Assembly (NCBI RefSeq): GCF_002250705.1
Contig: NZ_NMVP01000012.1
Span: forward strand, 186,001-250,000
Source: Enemella evansiae
GTDB taxonomy: Bacteria; Actinomycetota; Actinomycetes; Propionibacteriales; Propionibacteriaceae
Direction: 5' to 3'
Length of the DNA stretch: 64,000 nt
Shown here: one piece after another, positions 20,220-28,571 of the stretch
Position numbering within the stretch: the stretch's first letter is position 1
Layout of the letters: each line of letters starts with the position of its first letter
Position numbers and translations under genes: made by a program
The notes under the pieces: model-generated
Told to the model about the DNA's origin: nothing
The model's database searches: none
What the model saw: only the letters and a program-made list of their open reading frames with translations

Positions 20220-20321
20220 TTTGAGTCTTGGGGGCTCAACTCTGACATTGAGCCTTGCGCACTCAACTATGTCGAAGTCCTGCACGGGGATCAAGTCGAA
20301 GTTGAGTACATCTGACTCAAC
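20220..20321 (-). promoter_or_regulatory. dnaK promoter with three HAIR-like HspR operators
   Basis: Three inverted repeats of the HAIR type (TTGAGT-N7-ACTCAA core) were found. They are TTGAGT-N7-GCTCAA (20221-20239), TTGAGC-N7-ACTCAA (20248-20266) and the perfect GTTGAGT-N7-ACTCAAC (20301-20321). On the minus strand a likely promoter has -35 TTGATC (20294-20289) and, 17 bases on, -10 CATAGT (20271-20266), which touches the middle operator. Binding there would block RNA polymerase. Confidence 0.9.
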
Positions 20322-20505
20322 TCCGGGAAGGGTCGGGGTTATTCCCGACTCCTGAAATCCGCAACTACCGGGGCGCCGCCGAACGCTGGGACATGCACAA
20401 GCTGGATTCAACCGAGCGGTAATCCCAGTCCCACTGGGTTTGATCATGGAACCTCTGGACCACTGCATGTCCCAGCGCACGCGCACCACCGCTCGCTGCA
20501 CCACT
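20322..20505. other. Intergenic remainder between dnaK promoter and next gene
   Basis: No gene is seen. Two small perfect hairpins occur: GTCGGG/CCCGAC (20332-20337/20344-20349) and CCCAGT/ACTGGG (20424-20429/20433-20438). The second is followed by TTTGAT and could be a weak terminator reading rightwards. Confidence 0.4.
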
Positions 20506-20518
20506 TAGTGTGGATCGC
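20506..20518 (+). promoter_or_regulatory. Leaderless -10 box
   Basis: TAGTGT (20506-20511) ends seven bases before the ATG at 20519, which favours that ATG over the GTG at 20510. Confidence 0.5.
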
Positions 20519-20821
20519 ATGGAGTTGCCACCGACCAGGCACGGGGAGTGGACGGCGACGCACGTCTCCGGCGAGCACCTGCTCTACGGCCGTACCGGCG
20601 GTTGGCGGACCATCATCGCGCACCCGTCGGGCTGGCGGATCGAGCACTACGAGGCCCAGCGGGAGGCGTACCTCTTCACCCCCGACGATGCGGAGGTGGG
20701 CACACTGCGGGTGCCCAAGGGCGCCGGGATCCGGATCGACGACATGATCAGCTATGCCCGCGCCTGGATCGAATCCGAGGGATTGACCCGAGGACTCCCC
20801 CAGCTCGACCAACCGGGTTAG
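20519..20821 (+). CDS. Small conserved-looking hypothetical protein
   Basis: A 100-residue protein of unknown function. It is rich in Trp, Tyr and His (GEWTATHVSGEHLLYGRTGG, WRTIIAHPSGWRIEHYEA), with alternating strands and a final helix (DDMISYARAWIESEG). No motif is recognised. The ATG is chosen from the -10 spacing. Its TAG stop forms part of the -10 box of the RidA gene that follows. Confidence 0.6.
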   Translation: MELPPTRHGEWTATHVSGEHLLYGRTGGWRTIIAHPSGWRIEHYEAQREAYLFTPDDAEVGTLRVPKGAGIRIDDMISYARAWIESEGLTRGLPQLDQPG

Positions 20822-20830
20822 CGTTGCGCC
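20819..20830 (+). promoter_or_regulatory. Leaderless -10 box of the RidA gene
   Basis: TAGCGT (20819-20824) lies six bases before the ATG. Its first three bases are the stop codon of the upstream gene. Confidence 0.5.
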
Positions 20831-21229
20831 ATGCCGATCGAAGCCGTGATGCCGCCCGAGCTGCCCGAGGGCCCCGCCGTCAACAACAGCTACAGCTATG
20901 GCGTCCGCGCGGGAGACACGCTGCACGTCTCCGGCATGGTGTCCTTCGGTCCCGACGGGTCGATCGTCGGCGAGGGCGATGTCGAGGCGCAGCTCGAGCA
21001 GGCGCTGACCAACCTGCGGCACGTCGTCGAGGCGGCCGGCGGCACGATGGCCGATGTCGTCTCCACCACCACCTATCTGATCGACACCGGGGACGCCGCG
21101 AAGGCGTCCGCGGCCCGGGCCCGGCACTTCACCGGCCCGGTCAAGCCGACGCACACCGTGATCGGGGTGGCCGCGCTGGCACGGCCGGCCTTCCTGGTCG
21201 AGATCGCGGCCATCGCCTGGCTCGGCTGA
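20831..21229 (+). CDS. RidA/YjgF/UK114 family protein
   Basis: A 132-residue RidA-superfamily protein with the typical pattern (GDTLHVSGMVSFGPDG, ALTNLRHVVEAAGGTMADVV and the C-terminal KPTHTVIGVAALARPAFLVE). Archetypal RidA hydrolyses reactive enamines/imines released by PLP enzymes. The Arg that marks the archetypal deaminase (usually in a CXXR-like or LPR segment) is seen here as ALARP. A PLP-dependent cysteine lyase-like enzyme is encoded next door, which fits that role. Confidence 0.88.
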   Translation: MPIEAVMPPELPEGPAVNNSYSYGVRAGDTLHVSGMVSFGPDGSIVGEGDVEAQLEQALTNLRHVVEAAGGTMADVVSTTTYLIDTGDAAKASAARARHFTGPVKPTHTVIGVAALARPAFLVEIAAIAWLG

Positions 21230-21238
21230 CCCCCGGTG

Positions 21239-21267
21239 GCTTCGACTCGCAAGCTCGCTCAGCCGGC
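21239..21267. repeat. Family B dispersed repeat, short copy
   Basis: GGCTTCGACTCGCAAGCTCG and the following CTCAGCCGG match the family B repeat seen at 28.47, 31.63 and 46.33 kb. It runs into the stop end of the convergent PLP-enzyme gene. Confidence 0.5.
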
Positions 21268-22386
21268 GGGAGGGAGGGTACGCCGCAGTTCGGCGAGCCA
21301 GTCGTCGAGGTCCCAGCCCTGCTCGGCCACCCAGGCGTCGTCGAAGTAGGTGTTGGCGTATCGGTCCCCGGAGTCGCAGAGCAGCGTCACCACCGACCCC
21401 TGTTCGCCGCGTTCGCGCATCTCGGTGATGATCCGGGCGACGGCGACGATGTTGGTACCGGTCGAGGCGCCGACCCGGCGGCCGAGCCGCTCGGCCAGGA
21501 ATCGGGCCCCGGCGACCGAGGCCTGGTCGGGCACCCGGATCATCCGATCCACCACCGTACCGACGAAACTCGGCTCGACCCGGGGTCGGCCGATCCCCTC
21601 GATCCGCGAGCCACGGTCGCAGGTCGCCGTCGGATCGCCCTCGACCCAGCCACCGAAGAAGGCGGAGTTCTCCACATCGGCCACGCAGAGCCGCGTCCCC
21701 ATCCGACCCAGCCGCAGATAACGGCCCAGGGTCGCGCTGGTACCACCGGTGCCGGCGCCGACCACCACCCAGCTCGGGATCGGATGGGTCTCGGCGCCGA
21801 GCTGGCGGATGATCGATTCGGCGATGTTGTTGTTGCCGCGCCAGTCGGTGGCCCGCTCGGCGTAGGTGAACTGGTCCAGGAAGTGCCCGCCGTGCTCGCG
21901 CGCCAGGCGTACCGACTCGGTGACCATCTGATCGGCCCGGTCGACGAAATGGCAGCGGCCGCCTTCGCGCTCGATCAGCTCGATCTTCTGCCGGCTGGTA
22001 CCGCGCGGGACGACGGCGACGAACTTCAACCCGAGCATCCGGGCGAAGTGCGCTTCGGAGACCGCGGTCGAGCCCGAGGACGCCTCCACCACCATCGTGT
22101 CGGGGCCGAGCCAGCCGTTCACCAGCGCGTAGAGGAACAGCGAGCGGGCCAACCGGTGCTTGAGGCTGCCGGTCGGGTGGGTGGATTCGTCCTTCAGATA
22201 GAGGTCGATCCCCCAGTCGGTGGGCAGTTCCAGCCGGATCAGATGGGTGTCGGCGGAGCGGCGGGCGTCCGCGTCGAGGCGGCGTACGCTCTCGGCCACC
22301 CAGTCCCGCAGGGCCGGGTCGCTGCGATCCACATCGGCGAGATCGGCGAGGCGGGTGGGGCTGGCATCGGCGGTCACGCCCGTCAT
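21259..22386 (-). CDS. PLP-dependent cysteine desulfhydrase/cysteine synthase-like enzyme
   Basis: A 375-residue fold-type II PLP enzyme. The PLP lysine lies in [14 protein letters not shown] and the phosphate loop in [18 protein letters not shown]. Overall sequence recalls the mycobacterial Cds1 (Rv3684) group, which degrades L-cysteine to pyruvate, ammonia and sulfide, rather than CysK or CysM. The ATG at 22386 is chosen; GTG at 22377 is an alternative. RidA lies next to it and could remove the aminoacrylate intermediate. Confidence 0.85.
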   Translation of the reverse strand: MTGVTADASPTRLADLADVDRSDPALRDWVAESVRRLDADARRSADTHLIRLELPTDWGIDLYLKDESTHPTGSLKHRLARSLFLYALVNGWLGPDTMVVEASSGSTAVSEAHFARMLGLKFVAVVPRGTSRQKIELIEREGGRCHFVDRADQMVTESVRLAREHGGHFLDQFTYAERATDWRGNNNIAESIIRQLGAETHPIPSWVVVGAGTGGTSATLGRYLRLGRMGTRLCVADVENSAFFGGWVEGDPTATCDRGSRIEGIGRPRVEPSFVGTVVDRMIRVPDQASVAGARFLAERLGRRVGASTGTNIVAVARIITEMRERGEQGSVVTLLCDSGDRYANTYFDDAWVAEQGWDLDDWLAELRRTLPPAG

Positions 22387-22438
22387 TGTGCCCCAGTCCC
22401 TGCGGGAGCGTCGGGGTCGCGATGACACACTGGGCGTC

Positions 22439-23206
22439 ATGACCACCCACGAGGAAGCGGGCTTCGGGCGATCGATCGTCTTCCTGCCGCCATTGGGTGG
22501 CACGGCCGCGTTCTTCGCCGATCAGCTCGCCGCCTTCGCCCCGGATCATCGCAGCATCGCGGTGACCCTCTCCGGCAACGGTGACGCCGGTCCGCTGGAT
22601 GTGCCGGTGAGCGAGGTGGTGCGGACCCACGCGGCCGAGGTGGTACGCCTGCTGGAGCGGCTCGGCGTCCCGCGGGCGCACCTGGTCGGGGTCGGTTACG
22701 GGGGCGCGGTCGCCCAGCAGCTGGCGCTGGAACACCCCCAGCTGCTGCGATCGCTGATCCTGGCCGACACCTGGGCCGAGCTGACCCCGAACAATCCCGC
22801 CGATCATCTGATCGCCGCCGCCCTGCGGACCGCGCCGCTGACCTACAAGTTGCCCCGCAGCCTGCAGGTCGGGTCGGTGCTGAACAACTATCTGCGCTGG
22901 CCCGCGGTCGGTCAGCGGCTGGCCGAGCAGCTGCGGGATGCCGACCTGGCGAGCCTGGAGCTGCAGCATCGGGCGTACCTGCGGATCCGGTACGCCACCG
23001 CGATGCGTGGGGTGAATCTGCCGTCGCTGGTGCTGGCCGGGGACCAGGCGCGGCATCTGGTGGGGTTGGGCCGCCAGCTCGCGGCGCAGATCCCCGATGC
23101 CCGGTTCGAGACGATCGCCGGCAGCATCGAGCCGTCGAATCTGGTGCAGCCGGAGCTGTTCAACGAGGCGGTACGCCGGTTCGTGACCCCCCTGGAGGTC
23201 AGCTGA
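22439..23206 (+). CDS. Alpha/beta-hydrolase fold protein, apparently non-catalytic
   Basis: A 255-residue alpha/beta hydrolase fold ([54 protein letters not shown]). The usual nucleophile elbow GHSYGG reads GVGYGG, so the catalytic Ser is Gly. The usual C-terminal GH motif reads [13 protein letters not shown], so the catalytic His also appears to be lost. The fold is otherwise intact. It may be a binding protein or pseudoenzyme. It is divergent from the PLP gene and overlaps the convergent ACT gene by 8 bp. Confidence 0.8.
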   Translation: MTTHEEAGFGRSIVFLPPLGGTAAFFADQLAAFAPDHRSIAVTLSGNGDAGPLDVPVSEVVRTHAAEVVRLLERLGVPRAHLVGVGYGGAVAQQLALEHPQLLRSLILADTWAELTPNNPADHLIAAALRTAPLTYKLPRSLQVGSVLNNYLRWPAVGQRLAEQLRDADLASLELQHRAYLRIRYATAMRGVNLPSLVLAGDQARHLVGLGRQLAAQIPDARFETIAGSIEPSNLVQPELFNEAVRRFVTPLEVS

Positions 23207-23711
23207 GGTCGAGGTCGACCATCAGCTCGTTGGCGATCGACTCCAGCGCCTCGGCCAGCAGCCGGCGATCCACCTCGGCCGGGCCGACCAGCCGGGCGCG
23301 GGCCTCGAAGAGCTGGCCACCGAACTCGGGGGCGTCGCGGACATCGGTCTCGAGCTGTTCGATGCTGACACCCTGGGCGGCCAGCACCGAGGAGATCTGG
23401 TGCACGATGCCGGGCCGGTCGTTGCCGAGCAGGTGCAGTTCCAGCAGCGCGGTCGACTCCTCGGCCTCGCCATCGGTGCGCGACATCGTGACCTCGAGCA
23501 ACCCCTGATGACCCAGCGACCGCAGTTCCTGGGTGAGCGGGTCGACCTTCTCATCGCTGATCTCGACCAGCACGATGCCGGCGAATTTGCCGCCGAGGCG
23601 GGCCATCTCACTGGTGTGCCAGCTGCCACCGCAATCGGTCACCGCCTGCGCCAGCGCGCTCACCAGTCCGGGACGGTCGTCGCCGACCAGGGTCAACACC
23701 ACGCTTGCCAT
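23199..23711 (-). CDS. Double ACT-domain protein (GcvR-like)
   Basis: A 170-residue protein made of two ACT domains (about 3-75 and 88-165). Each starts with a ligand-loop motif, LTLVGDDRPGLVSALAQAV and LHLLGNDRPGIVHQISSVL. This arrangement is that of GcvR, an amino-acid-sensing accessory regulator of glycine cleavage in enterobacteria. No DNA-binding domain or gcv genes are seen, so the ligand and target are unknown. A TAGGCT -10 box six bases upstream suggests leaderless transcription from within the end of the AbgT gene. Confidence 0.88.
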   Translation of the reverse strand: MASVVLTLVGDDRPGLVSALAQAVTDCGGSWHTSEMARLGGKFAGIVLVEISDEKVDPLTQELRSLGHQGLLEVTMSRTDGEAEESTALLELHLLGNDRPGIVHQISSVLAAQGVSIEQLETDVRDAPEFGGQLFEARARLVGPAEVDRRLLAEALESIANELMVDLDLS

Positions 23712-23723
23712 GGGCTCAGCCTA
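23712..23723 (-). promoter_or_regulatory. Leaderless -10 box of ACT gene
   Basis: TAGGCT (23723-23718, minus strand) ends six bases before the ATG at 23711 and overlaps the AbgT stop codon. Confidence 0.45.
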
Positions 23724-25257
23724 GGCCGAAGGGGATCCCCAGACCGAACCAGATCATGAAGAAGATGATCCAGACCACCCACACCACGGCGGCGATCGGA
23801 ATGGTGAAGGAGGCCAGCGTGCCGATCCCGGCGGAGCGGCGGTACTGCTGCATGAAACCGAGCGCCATCACGAAATAGGGGCTCATCGGGGTGACGCAGT
23901 TGGTCACCGAGTCGGCGATCCGATACATCGCCTGGGTGGTGGCGGGGTCGATGCCGAGCAGCATCAGCATCGGCACGAAGATCGGCGCGGCCAGCGACCA
24001 CATCGCCGAACCGGAGGTGATGATGAAGTTCATCACCGAGATGATCATGGCGATCAGCAGCAGGATCAGCCAGGCGGGCATGTTCGCGTTGTCGAGCACC
24101 CGGGCGCCGGAGATCGCGATCACCTCACCGATCCCGGACCACTTGAAGTAGGCCAGGAACTGGCTGATCGCGAAGAACAGCACCAGGATCGGCGCCAGCT
24201 GCGCGATGCCCTTGGCCATCGCCTGCACGACCTGGGAGAGCTTGGTGAACTCCTTGGCGACGAAGCCGTAGACGACACCGATCAGGGTGAAGAAGATGCC
24301 CAGCAGCAGCGCCATCCCGCTGAACACCGGTGAGCTGGTGATCGAACCGCCCTTGCCGCGGAAGGCGGAGTTCTGCGGGATCATGATCACCACGATCAGT
24401 GCGATGAACGCCGCCCCGGCGACCGCCGACCAGATCAGTCCGCGGCGCTGGATCGGGGTGATCTGCAGGGATTCGCGGGAGACCTCCGCGATCCCGTGGT
24501 CGGTGTCCTCGGCGAGATCGGGCCGTTTGGCCAGCACCAGTTCGACGACCGCGGTGATCGTCAGTGCCACCACGAAGGAGGAGGCCAGCCCGAACCAGTA
24601 GTTGGCCAGCGGGGTGACCAGCACGCTCGGGTCGATGGTCTGCGCGGCGGCGGTGGTGATCCCCGACAGCAGCACGTCGGTGGTGGTGATCGACGGGGAG
24701 GCGTCGTAACCGGCCGAGATCGAGACGAAGGCGACGACCGCACCGAGGATCGGGGAGCGGCCGGCGGCGCGGAAGACCATCGCACCGAGCGGGATCAGCG
24801 CGACATAGGCGGAGTCCCCGGCGACGTGGCCGATCATCGCGGTCATCGCCAGCGCGAAGGTGAGGTAGCGGGCCGGCACCTTGGTCACGGTGTTGCGCAG
24901 CAGGGTGTCGATCAGCCCGGAGTGCTGGGCCACCGCGATGCCCAGCATGGTGGTCAGAATCGTTGCCAGGGGTGGAAAATTGGCGTAGTTGGTGACCGCC
25001 TTGCCGACCATCTCCTGCACGCCCTCGGCGGTGAGCAGGCTCTTCACCGCGATCACCTTGCCGGTGGCCGGATGGTGCACTTGGACGCCGGCGGCGGCCA
25101 GCGCGGCGCTCAGCACCATGGTGAACAGCGCGAGGATCGCGAACAACCAGAATGGGTGCGGCAGCTTGTTGCCGACCCGCTCGATGGCCTCGAAGCTCCT
25201 GATGGCGGCCTGCAGTCCACGGGAGGTGGATGGCTCCGCGGTGCGCTGTGTCGACAT
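23716..25257 (-). CDS. AbgT family transporter
   Basis: A 513-residue polytopic membrane protein with the AbgT pattern (FWLFAILALFTMVLSAALAA, GHVAGDSAYVALIPLGAMVF, ISAGYDASPSITTTDVLLSG, ITSGSAMWSLAAPIFVPMLM). AbgT proteins import p-aminobenzoyl-glutamate, and some export sulfonamides. No AbgA/AbgB hydrolase genes adjoin it, so import for folate salvage is uncertain. It is upstream of the ACT gene with a 4-bp gap. Confidence 0.93.
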   Translation of the reverse strand: MSTQRTAEPSTSRGLQAAIRSFEAIERVGNKLPHPFWLFAILALFTMVLSAALAAAGVQVHHPATGKVIAVKSLLTAEGVQEMVGKAVTNYANFPPLATILTTMLGIAVAQHSGLIDTLLRNTVTKVPARYLTFALAMTAMIGHVAGDSAYVALIPLGAMVFRAAGRSPILGAVVAFVSISAGYDASPSITTTDVLLSGITTAAAQTIDPSVLVTPLANYWFGLASSFVVALTITAVVELVLAKRPDLAEDTDHGIAEVSRESLQITPIQRRGLIWSAVAGAAFIALIVVIMIPQNSAFRGKGGSITSSPVFSGMALLLGIFFTLIGVVYGFVAKEFTKLSQVVQAMAKGIAQLAPILVLFFAISQFLAYFKWSGIGEVIAISGARVLDNANMPAWLILLLIAMIISVMNFIITSGSAMWSLAAPIFVPMLMLLGIDPATTQAMYRIADSVTNCVTPMSPYFVMALGFMQQYRRSAGIGTLASFTIPIAAVVWVVWIIFFMIWFGLGIPFGLG

Positions 25258-25352
25258 GGAACGGGACCGTAGTCCTCCCCCGCGCGCGAATGGAACCCGT
25301 CTCCATCCCTTGATACTTCGATGGTAGGAATCTCACCCGCGTTCACCGACGC

Positions 25353-25943
25353 TCACCGACGCGGGTGGGCGGCCTCCATTTCCAGCAGGTACGCCTTGGC
25401 CTCGGCCCCGCCGCGATAGGCCCCCGTGCCGCCGTCCGAGCGGACCACCCGGTGGCAGGGCAGCAGCAGCGGCAACGGGTTGGTGGCGCAGGCGGTACCG
25501 ACGGCGCGCACCGCCCGCGGCCGACCTGTGTCGGCGGCCAGTTCGGCGTACGAAACCGTTGCGCCATAGGGGATTCCGGCGAGCGCCCGGACCACTTCGG
25601 CACGGTAACCGCGGGTCAGTCGCAGGTCCAGTGGCACCCGCGGCTCGTCGTGCCGGCCGGTGAAGTAGTGGTCCAGCCGGTATGCCGCGGCGTCCAGGCG
25701 GCGCGGGCCGTGCAGGGTGCGCGGTGAGATCCGCTCGGCGAGTTCGGCGAGCACCGCGTCGTGGCCCTCGATCGCGAACCCGACCCGCACCACACCCTGC
25801 TCGGTGGCCGCCAGCAGCAGCTGACCGATCGGTGAGTCGACGGTCCGCCAGGCGATGTCGATCAGCCCGGCACCCTCGGCGCGGGCGGTGAACCGCTCGG
25901 TGAGGGCGGCCAGCCGCTCCGTCTCCTCCTGCTCGGTGGTCAC
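25353..25943 (-). CDS. O6-alkylguanine-DNA alkyltransferase (copy 2)
   Basis: A 196-residue Ogt/MGMT protein. The alkyl-accepting Cys lies in LLLPCHRVVRSDG; the HTH arginine-finger region is TGRPRAVRAVGTACATNP. It transfers alkyl groups from O6-alkylguanine to itself in a suicide reaction. The GTG start overlaps the stop of the upstream sigma-factor gene by four bases. It is clearly different from the first copy at 26403-26969, so the two are not a recent duplication. Confidence 0.94.
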   Translation of the reverse strand: MTTEQEETERLAALTERFTARAEGAGLIDIAWRTVDSPIGQLLLAATEQGVVRVGFAIEGHDAVLAELAERISPRTLHGPRRLDAAAYRLDHYFTGRHDEPRVPLDLRLTRGYRAEVVRALAGIPYGATVSYAELAADTGRPRAVRAVGTACATNPLPLLLPCHRVVRSDGGTGAYRGGAEAKAYLLEMEAAHPRR

Positions 25944-26401
25944 AGTTCATCCTTTCGTCGGCGCAGGGAGCGCATCCCGTCGGCGGCGGCCCGCCGGACC
26001 GCCTCCGGGGTGGCGCCGACCAGGGCCGCGGTCTCGGTGTGGGAGAACCCCAGCAGGTAGTGGTGGGTGATCGCCTGCCGCTGCTTCGGCGGCAGCTCGG
26101 CGACCAGACCCCACACCGGTTCCGGAGGTGCCGGGTTTCCCTGTCCGGACGGGGTTTCCGGGAGCTGGTCGGTGGGCAGGACGCGGCGCCTGCGGATCAG
26201 GTCGAGGCAGCGGCGCCGGGCAATGGTGACCAGCCAGGCCTCGACGTTGGCGTCCTCGGCCAGCTCCGGCCAGCCGCGCAGGGCGGAGAGGAACGTCTCC
26301 GACCAGGCGTCGTCGGCGTCCGCGGCGGGCAGCACCGCGCGACAGACCCGGAGCACGGTCCGGCCGTGCTCGCGGACCACCTGGTCGAACGGTGCCCGCA
26401 C
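25940..26401 (-). CDS. Sigma-70 family (ECF-like) RNA polymerase sigma factor
   Basis: A 153-residue sigma factor. Region 2 (FDQVVREHGRTVLRVCRAVL, DAWSETFLSALRGWPE) and region 4 (LPPKQRQAITHHYLLGFSHT, VRRAAADGMRSLRRR) are clear. It sits between two alkyltransferase genes, with start and stop codons almost touching, so the three are one operon. No anti-sigma gene is present. A GTG at 26401 just after the upstream stop is preferred; ATG 26431 would overlap it. A role in an alkylation response is inferred from context only. Confidence 0.88.
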   Translation of the reverse strand: MRAPFDQVVREHGRTVLRVCRAVLPAADADDAWSETFLSALRGWPELAEDANVEAWLVTIARRRCLDLIRRRRVLPTDQLPETPSGQGNPAPPEPVWGLVAELPPKQRQAITHHYLLGFSHTETAALVGATPEAVRRAAADGMRSLRRRKDEL

Positions 26402-26402
26402 G

Positions 26403-26969
26403 TCACGCCTGGCTGAAGGTGGGTGCCTCATCGAAGGCGTCGCCGAAGAGTGAGCCGGGCAGCGCTCCCTCCCGCTCCAGCAGCCAGACCTTGCGGTCCA
26501 CGCCACCGGCGTACCCGGTCAGGCTGCCGTCGGCTCCGACCACCCGATGACAGGGCACGATCACCGAGATCGGGTTGTGTCCGACCGCCTGGCCGACGAG
26601 TTGGGCATTGCGCACGCCGACCCGTGCGGCCAGCGCCCCGTAGGAGGTGGTCTCGCCGTAGGGGATCTGCAGCAGCTCGGCCCAGATCTGTTGCTGGAAG
26701 GCGTTTCCGCGCAGCTCGATCGGCACGGTGAACGCTTGCCGCGTGCCCGCGGCGTACTCCGACAGCTCGGCCCGGACCTGTTCGATCACCCCGTCGGGGG
26801 CGCTCGGTTCCCCCCAGGCTCGCCGGTCGGGATTGGTCCAGTGGCCGGGGAAGTAGATGCCGACCACCTGCTCCGCGCCGCCCGCACCCCCTGCACCGTC
26901 TGTACCGTCCACGCGGTCGGCCACGACGGTCAACGCGCCCAGGGTGGTGTCGATTTCTGCGTATCGCAT
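26403..26969 (-). CDS. O6-alkylguanine-DNA alkyltransferase (copy 1)
   Basis: A 188-residue MGMT/Ogt protein. The acceptor Cys lies in VIVPCHRVVGADGSLTGYAG, and IPYGETTSYGALAARVG and VGQAVGHNP are standard neighbours. A Gly/Ala-rich insertion (GTDGAGGAGGAEQ) sits near the N-terminus. It heads the MGMT-sigma-MGMT operon. It lacks the AraC-type or Ada N-terminal sensor domains, so any inducible response would need the sigma factor. Confidence 0.95.
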   Translation of the reverse strand: MRYAEIDTTLGALTVVADRVDGTDGAGGAGGAEQVVGIYFPGHWTNPDRRAWGEPSAPDGVIEQVRAELSEYAAGTRQAFTVPIELRGNAFQQQIWAELLQIPYGETTSYGALAARVGVRNAQLVGQAVGHNPISVIVPCHRVVGADGSLTGYAGGVDRKVWLLEREGALPGSLFGDAFDEAPTFSQA

Positions 26970-27046
26970 GATTCCTCCTCACCCCGGAGTCGCACCGGCC
27001 ACCGGATCCGTGAGGTCCATCCTGCCGCAGGTGATAGGACAGGGAG

Positions 27047-28270
27047 GTGCCGACTCCGCCCGCCGACCCGTTCCCCGGACACCTCCCGGGCGATCCGGCG
27101 TACCGGCGGATCGCGGTCTGCCTGTTCCTTGCCGGATTGGCGACCTTCGCGCTGCTCTATGCCCCGCAGCCGTTGCTGCCGCAGTTGTCACAGCGGTTCG
27201 CGGTGAGCGCGGCGACGGCGACGTTGAGCGTCTCGGTGACCACCCTCGGGTTGGGGGTGGCGTTGCTGCTGGCCGGCCCGGCGACGGAGGTGCTGGGGCG
27301 TACGCCGCTGATGCACGCGTCGCTGTTCGCCTCCAGCCTGGTCGGCCTGGCCTGTGCATTCGCGCCGAACTGGGAGCTGCTGCTGGTGCTGCGCGGCCTG
27401 CAAGGGTTGACCCTGGCGGGGTTGCCGGCGGTCGCGACGGCGTACCTGCGGGAGGAGGTGCATCCCACCGCGGCGGCCCGGGCGACCGGCCTCTACATCG
27501 GCGGTACCGCGCTGGGCGGGATGAGCGGGCGGTTGATCGGCGGCGTGGTCGGCGATCTGGTCGGTTGGCGCGGTGCGTTCGCCGCGATCGGTTCACTCGG
27601 GTTGATCTGTGCGGTGGTGGCGTTCCTGCTGCTGCCCCGCTCGCGGAACTTCATCCCGGTACCAGCGCGGGCCGGTGAGGTGCTGCGGACCGCCCGCCGG
27701 GTCCTCTCGGATCCCGCATTGCTCGCCCTGTATGGGATTTCGGGGTGCCTGATGGGTGGGTTCGTCGCGGTCTACAACACCATGGGGTTCCGGTTGGCGG
27801 CACCACCGTTCGTGCTGCCGCTCGCGCTCGCCTCGCTGATCTTCGTCACCTATGCGGTCGGGTCCTTCGCGAGCTCGTACGCCGGGTCGCTGGCCGATCG
27901 GCACGGGCAGCGGGTGGTGGTGCCGTTGGCGATCCTGGTGGGGTTGTTGGGGTTGGCGATCACGCTGCCGTCCTCGCTGGTCGCGGTGCTGATCGGGTTG
28001 ACCGTTTTCACCGCGGGCTTCTTCGCCGCGCACGGGGTGGCCAGCGGCTGGGTGGCGGCCCGGGCGGCACTGGGCGGTGGCGGTACCGGGCAGGCGGCCT
28101 CGCTCTATCTGTTCGCCTACTACCTGGGGTCCTCGGTCTTCGGTTCCCTCTCCGGAATCGCCTGGACCCGCGCCCACTGGACCGGCGTGGCCGCCATGGT
28201 CGGCGCCCTCTGGTTGGTCGCCCTCGTCCTCAGCCTGCTGCTGCGCCGCATCCCCCGCCTCCGCCCCTGA
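27047..28270 (+). CDS. MFS transporter (YnfM/CynX-like)
   Basis: A 407-residue protein with 12 predicted membrane helices. The MFS loop motif is PATEVLGRTPLMH, and a second copy, SLADRHGQRVVVPLAIL, lies in the C-terminal half. The N-terminus (CLFLAGLATFALLYAPQPLL) resembles the YnfM group of drug/metabolite exporters. The substrate is unknown. The GTG start directly follows AGGGAG, closer than usual, so the real start could be a little downstream. It is divergent from the MGMT operon. Confidence 0.87.
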   Translation: MPTPPADPFPGHLPGDPAYRRIAVCLFLAGLATFALLYAPQPLLPQLSQRFAVSAATATLSVSVTTLGLGVALLLAGPATEVLGRTPLMHASLFASSLVGLACAFAPNWELLLVLRGLQGLTLAGLPAVATAYLREEVHPTAAARATGLYIGGTALGGMSGRLIGGVVGDLVGWRGAFAAIGSLGLICAVVAFLLLPRSRNFIPVPARAGEVLRTARRVLSDPALLALYGISGCLMGGFVAVYNTMGFRLAAPPFVLPLALASLIFVTYAVGSFASSYAGSLADRHGQRVVVPLAILVGLLGLAITLPSSLVAVLIGLTVFTAGFFAAHGVASGWVAARAALGGGGTGQAASLYLFAYYLGSSVFGSLSGIAWTRAHWTGVAAMVGALWLVALVLSLLLRRIPRLRP

Positions 28271-28321
28271 CATCCGCCACCCCGTTCATCGCGCAGGTCG
28301 CACCGCGAGGGCCTTCCCCAT

Positions 28322-28362
28322 GTTCATCGAGTAGGTCGCGCAGCGACCGTGTCGAGATGAAC
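28322..28362. repeat. Family A palindromic repeat, copy 1
   Basis: A 41-bp element bounded by GTTCATC and GATGAAC, with inner stem GGTCGC-GCA-GCGACC. The same unit recurs at 46365-46405 and 46414-46454 in the opposite orientation. Confidence 0.8.
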
Positions 28363-28469
28363 CCCGCACCCTTCTGAACCGGTCGGGGCATCGTCCTTCG
28401 GTCCGAGCATGGTGTGCCATGCCCCAACCGAACTCCCATGCCCCGACCACAGGCGCGCGGCCCCCCACG

Positions 28470-28532
28470 TTGGTTGAGCGAGGAGCGCAGCGACGAGTCG
28501 AAACCAAGCCCCCAGAAAGCTCGCTCAGCCGA
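28470..28532. repeat. Family B dispersed repeat, copy 2
   Basis: GGTTGAGCGAGGAGCGCAGC, then GACGAGTCGAAACC, and a trailing AGCTCGCTCAGCC that can pair back to GGTTGAGCGAG. Related copies occur at 21.24, 31.63 and 46.33 kb. Confidence 0.7.
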
Positions 28533-28571
28533 CGTGGCAAGTCATCACCGATCCGTCGGACCGACGCACAG

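Larger units (their letters stand above)
28271..28571. other. Gene-free stretch with dispersed repeats
   Basis: No convincing gene lies in these 301 bases. A degenerate partial family A copy (about 28284-28311), one full family A repeat and one full family B repeat occupy about half of it. The rest shows nothing recognisable. Confidence 0.7.

Noticed and set aside
21259..22386. Ordinary cysteine synthase (CysK/CysM)
   Set aside because: The PLP motif and C-terminal region fit the Cds1-like desulfhydrase group better, and no cysE is adjacent.
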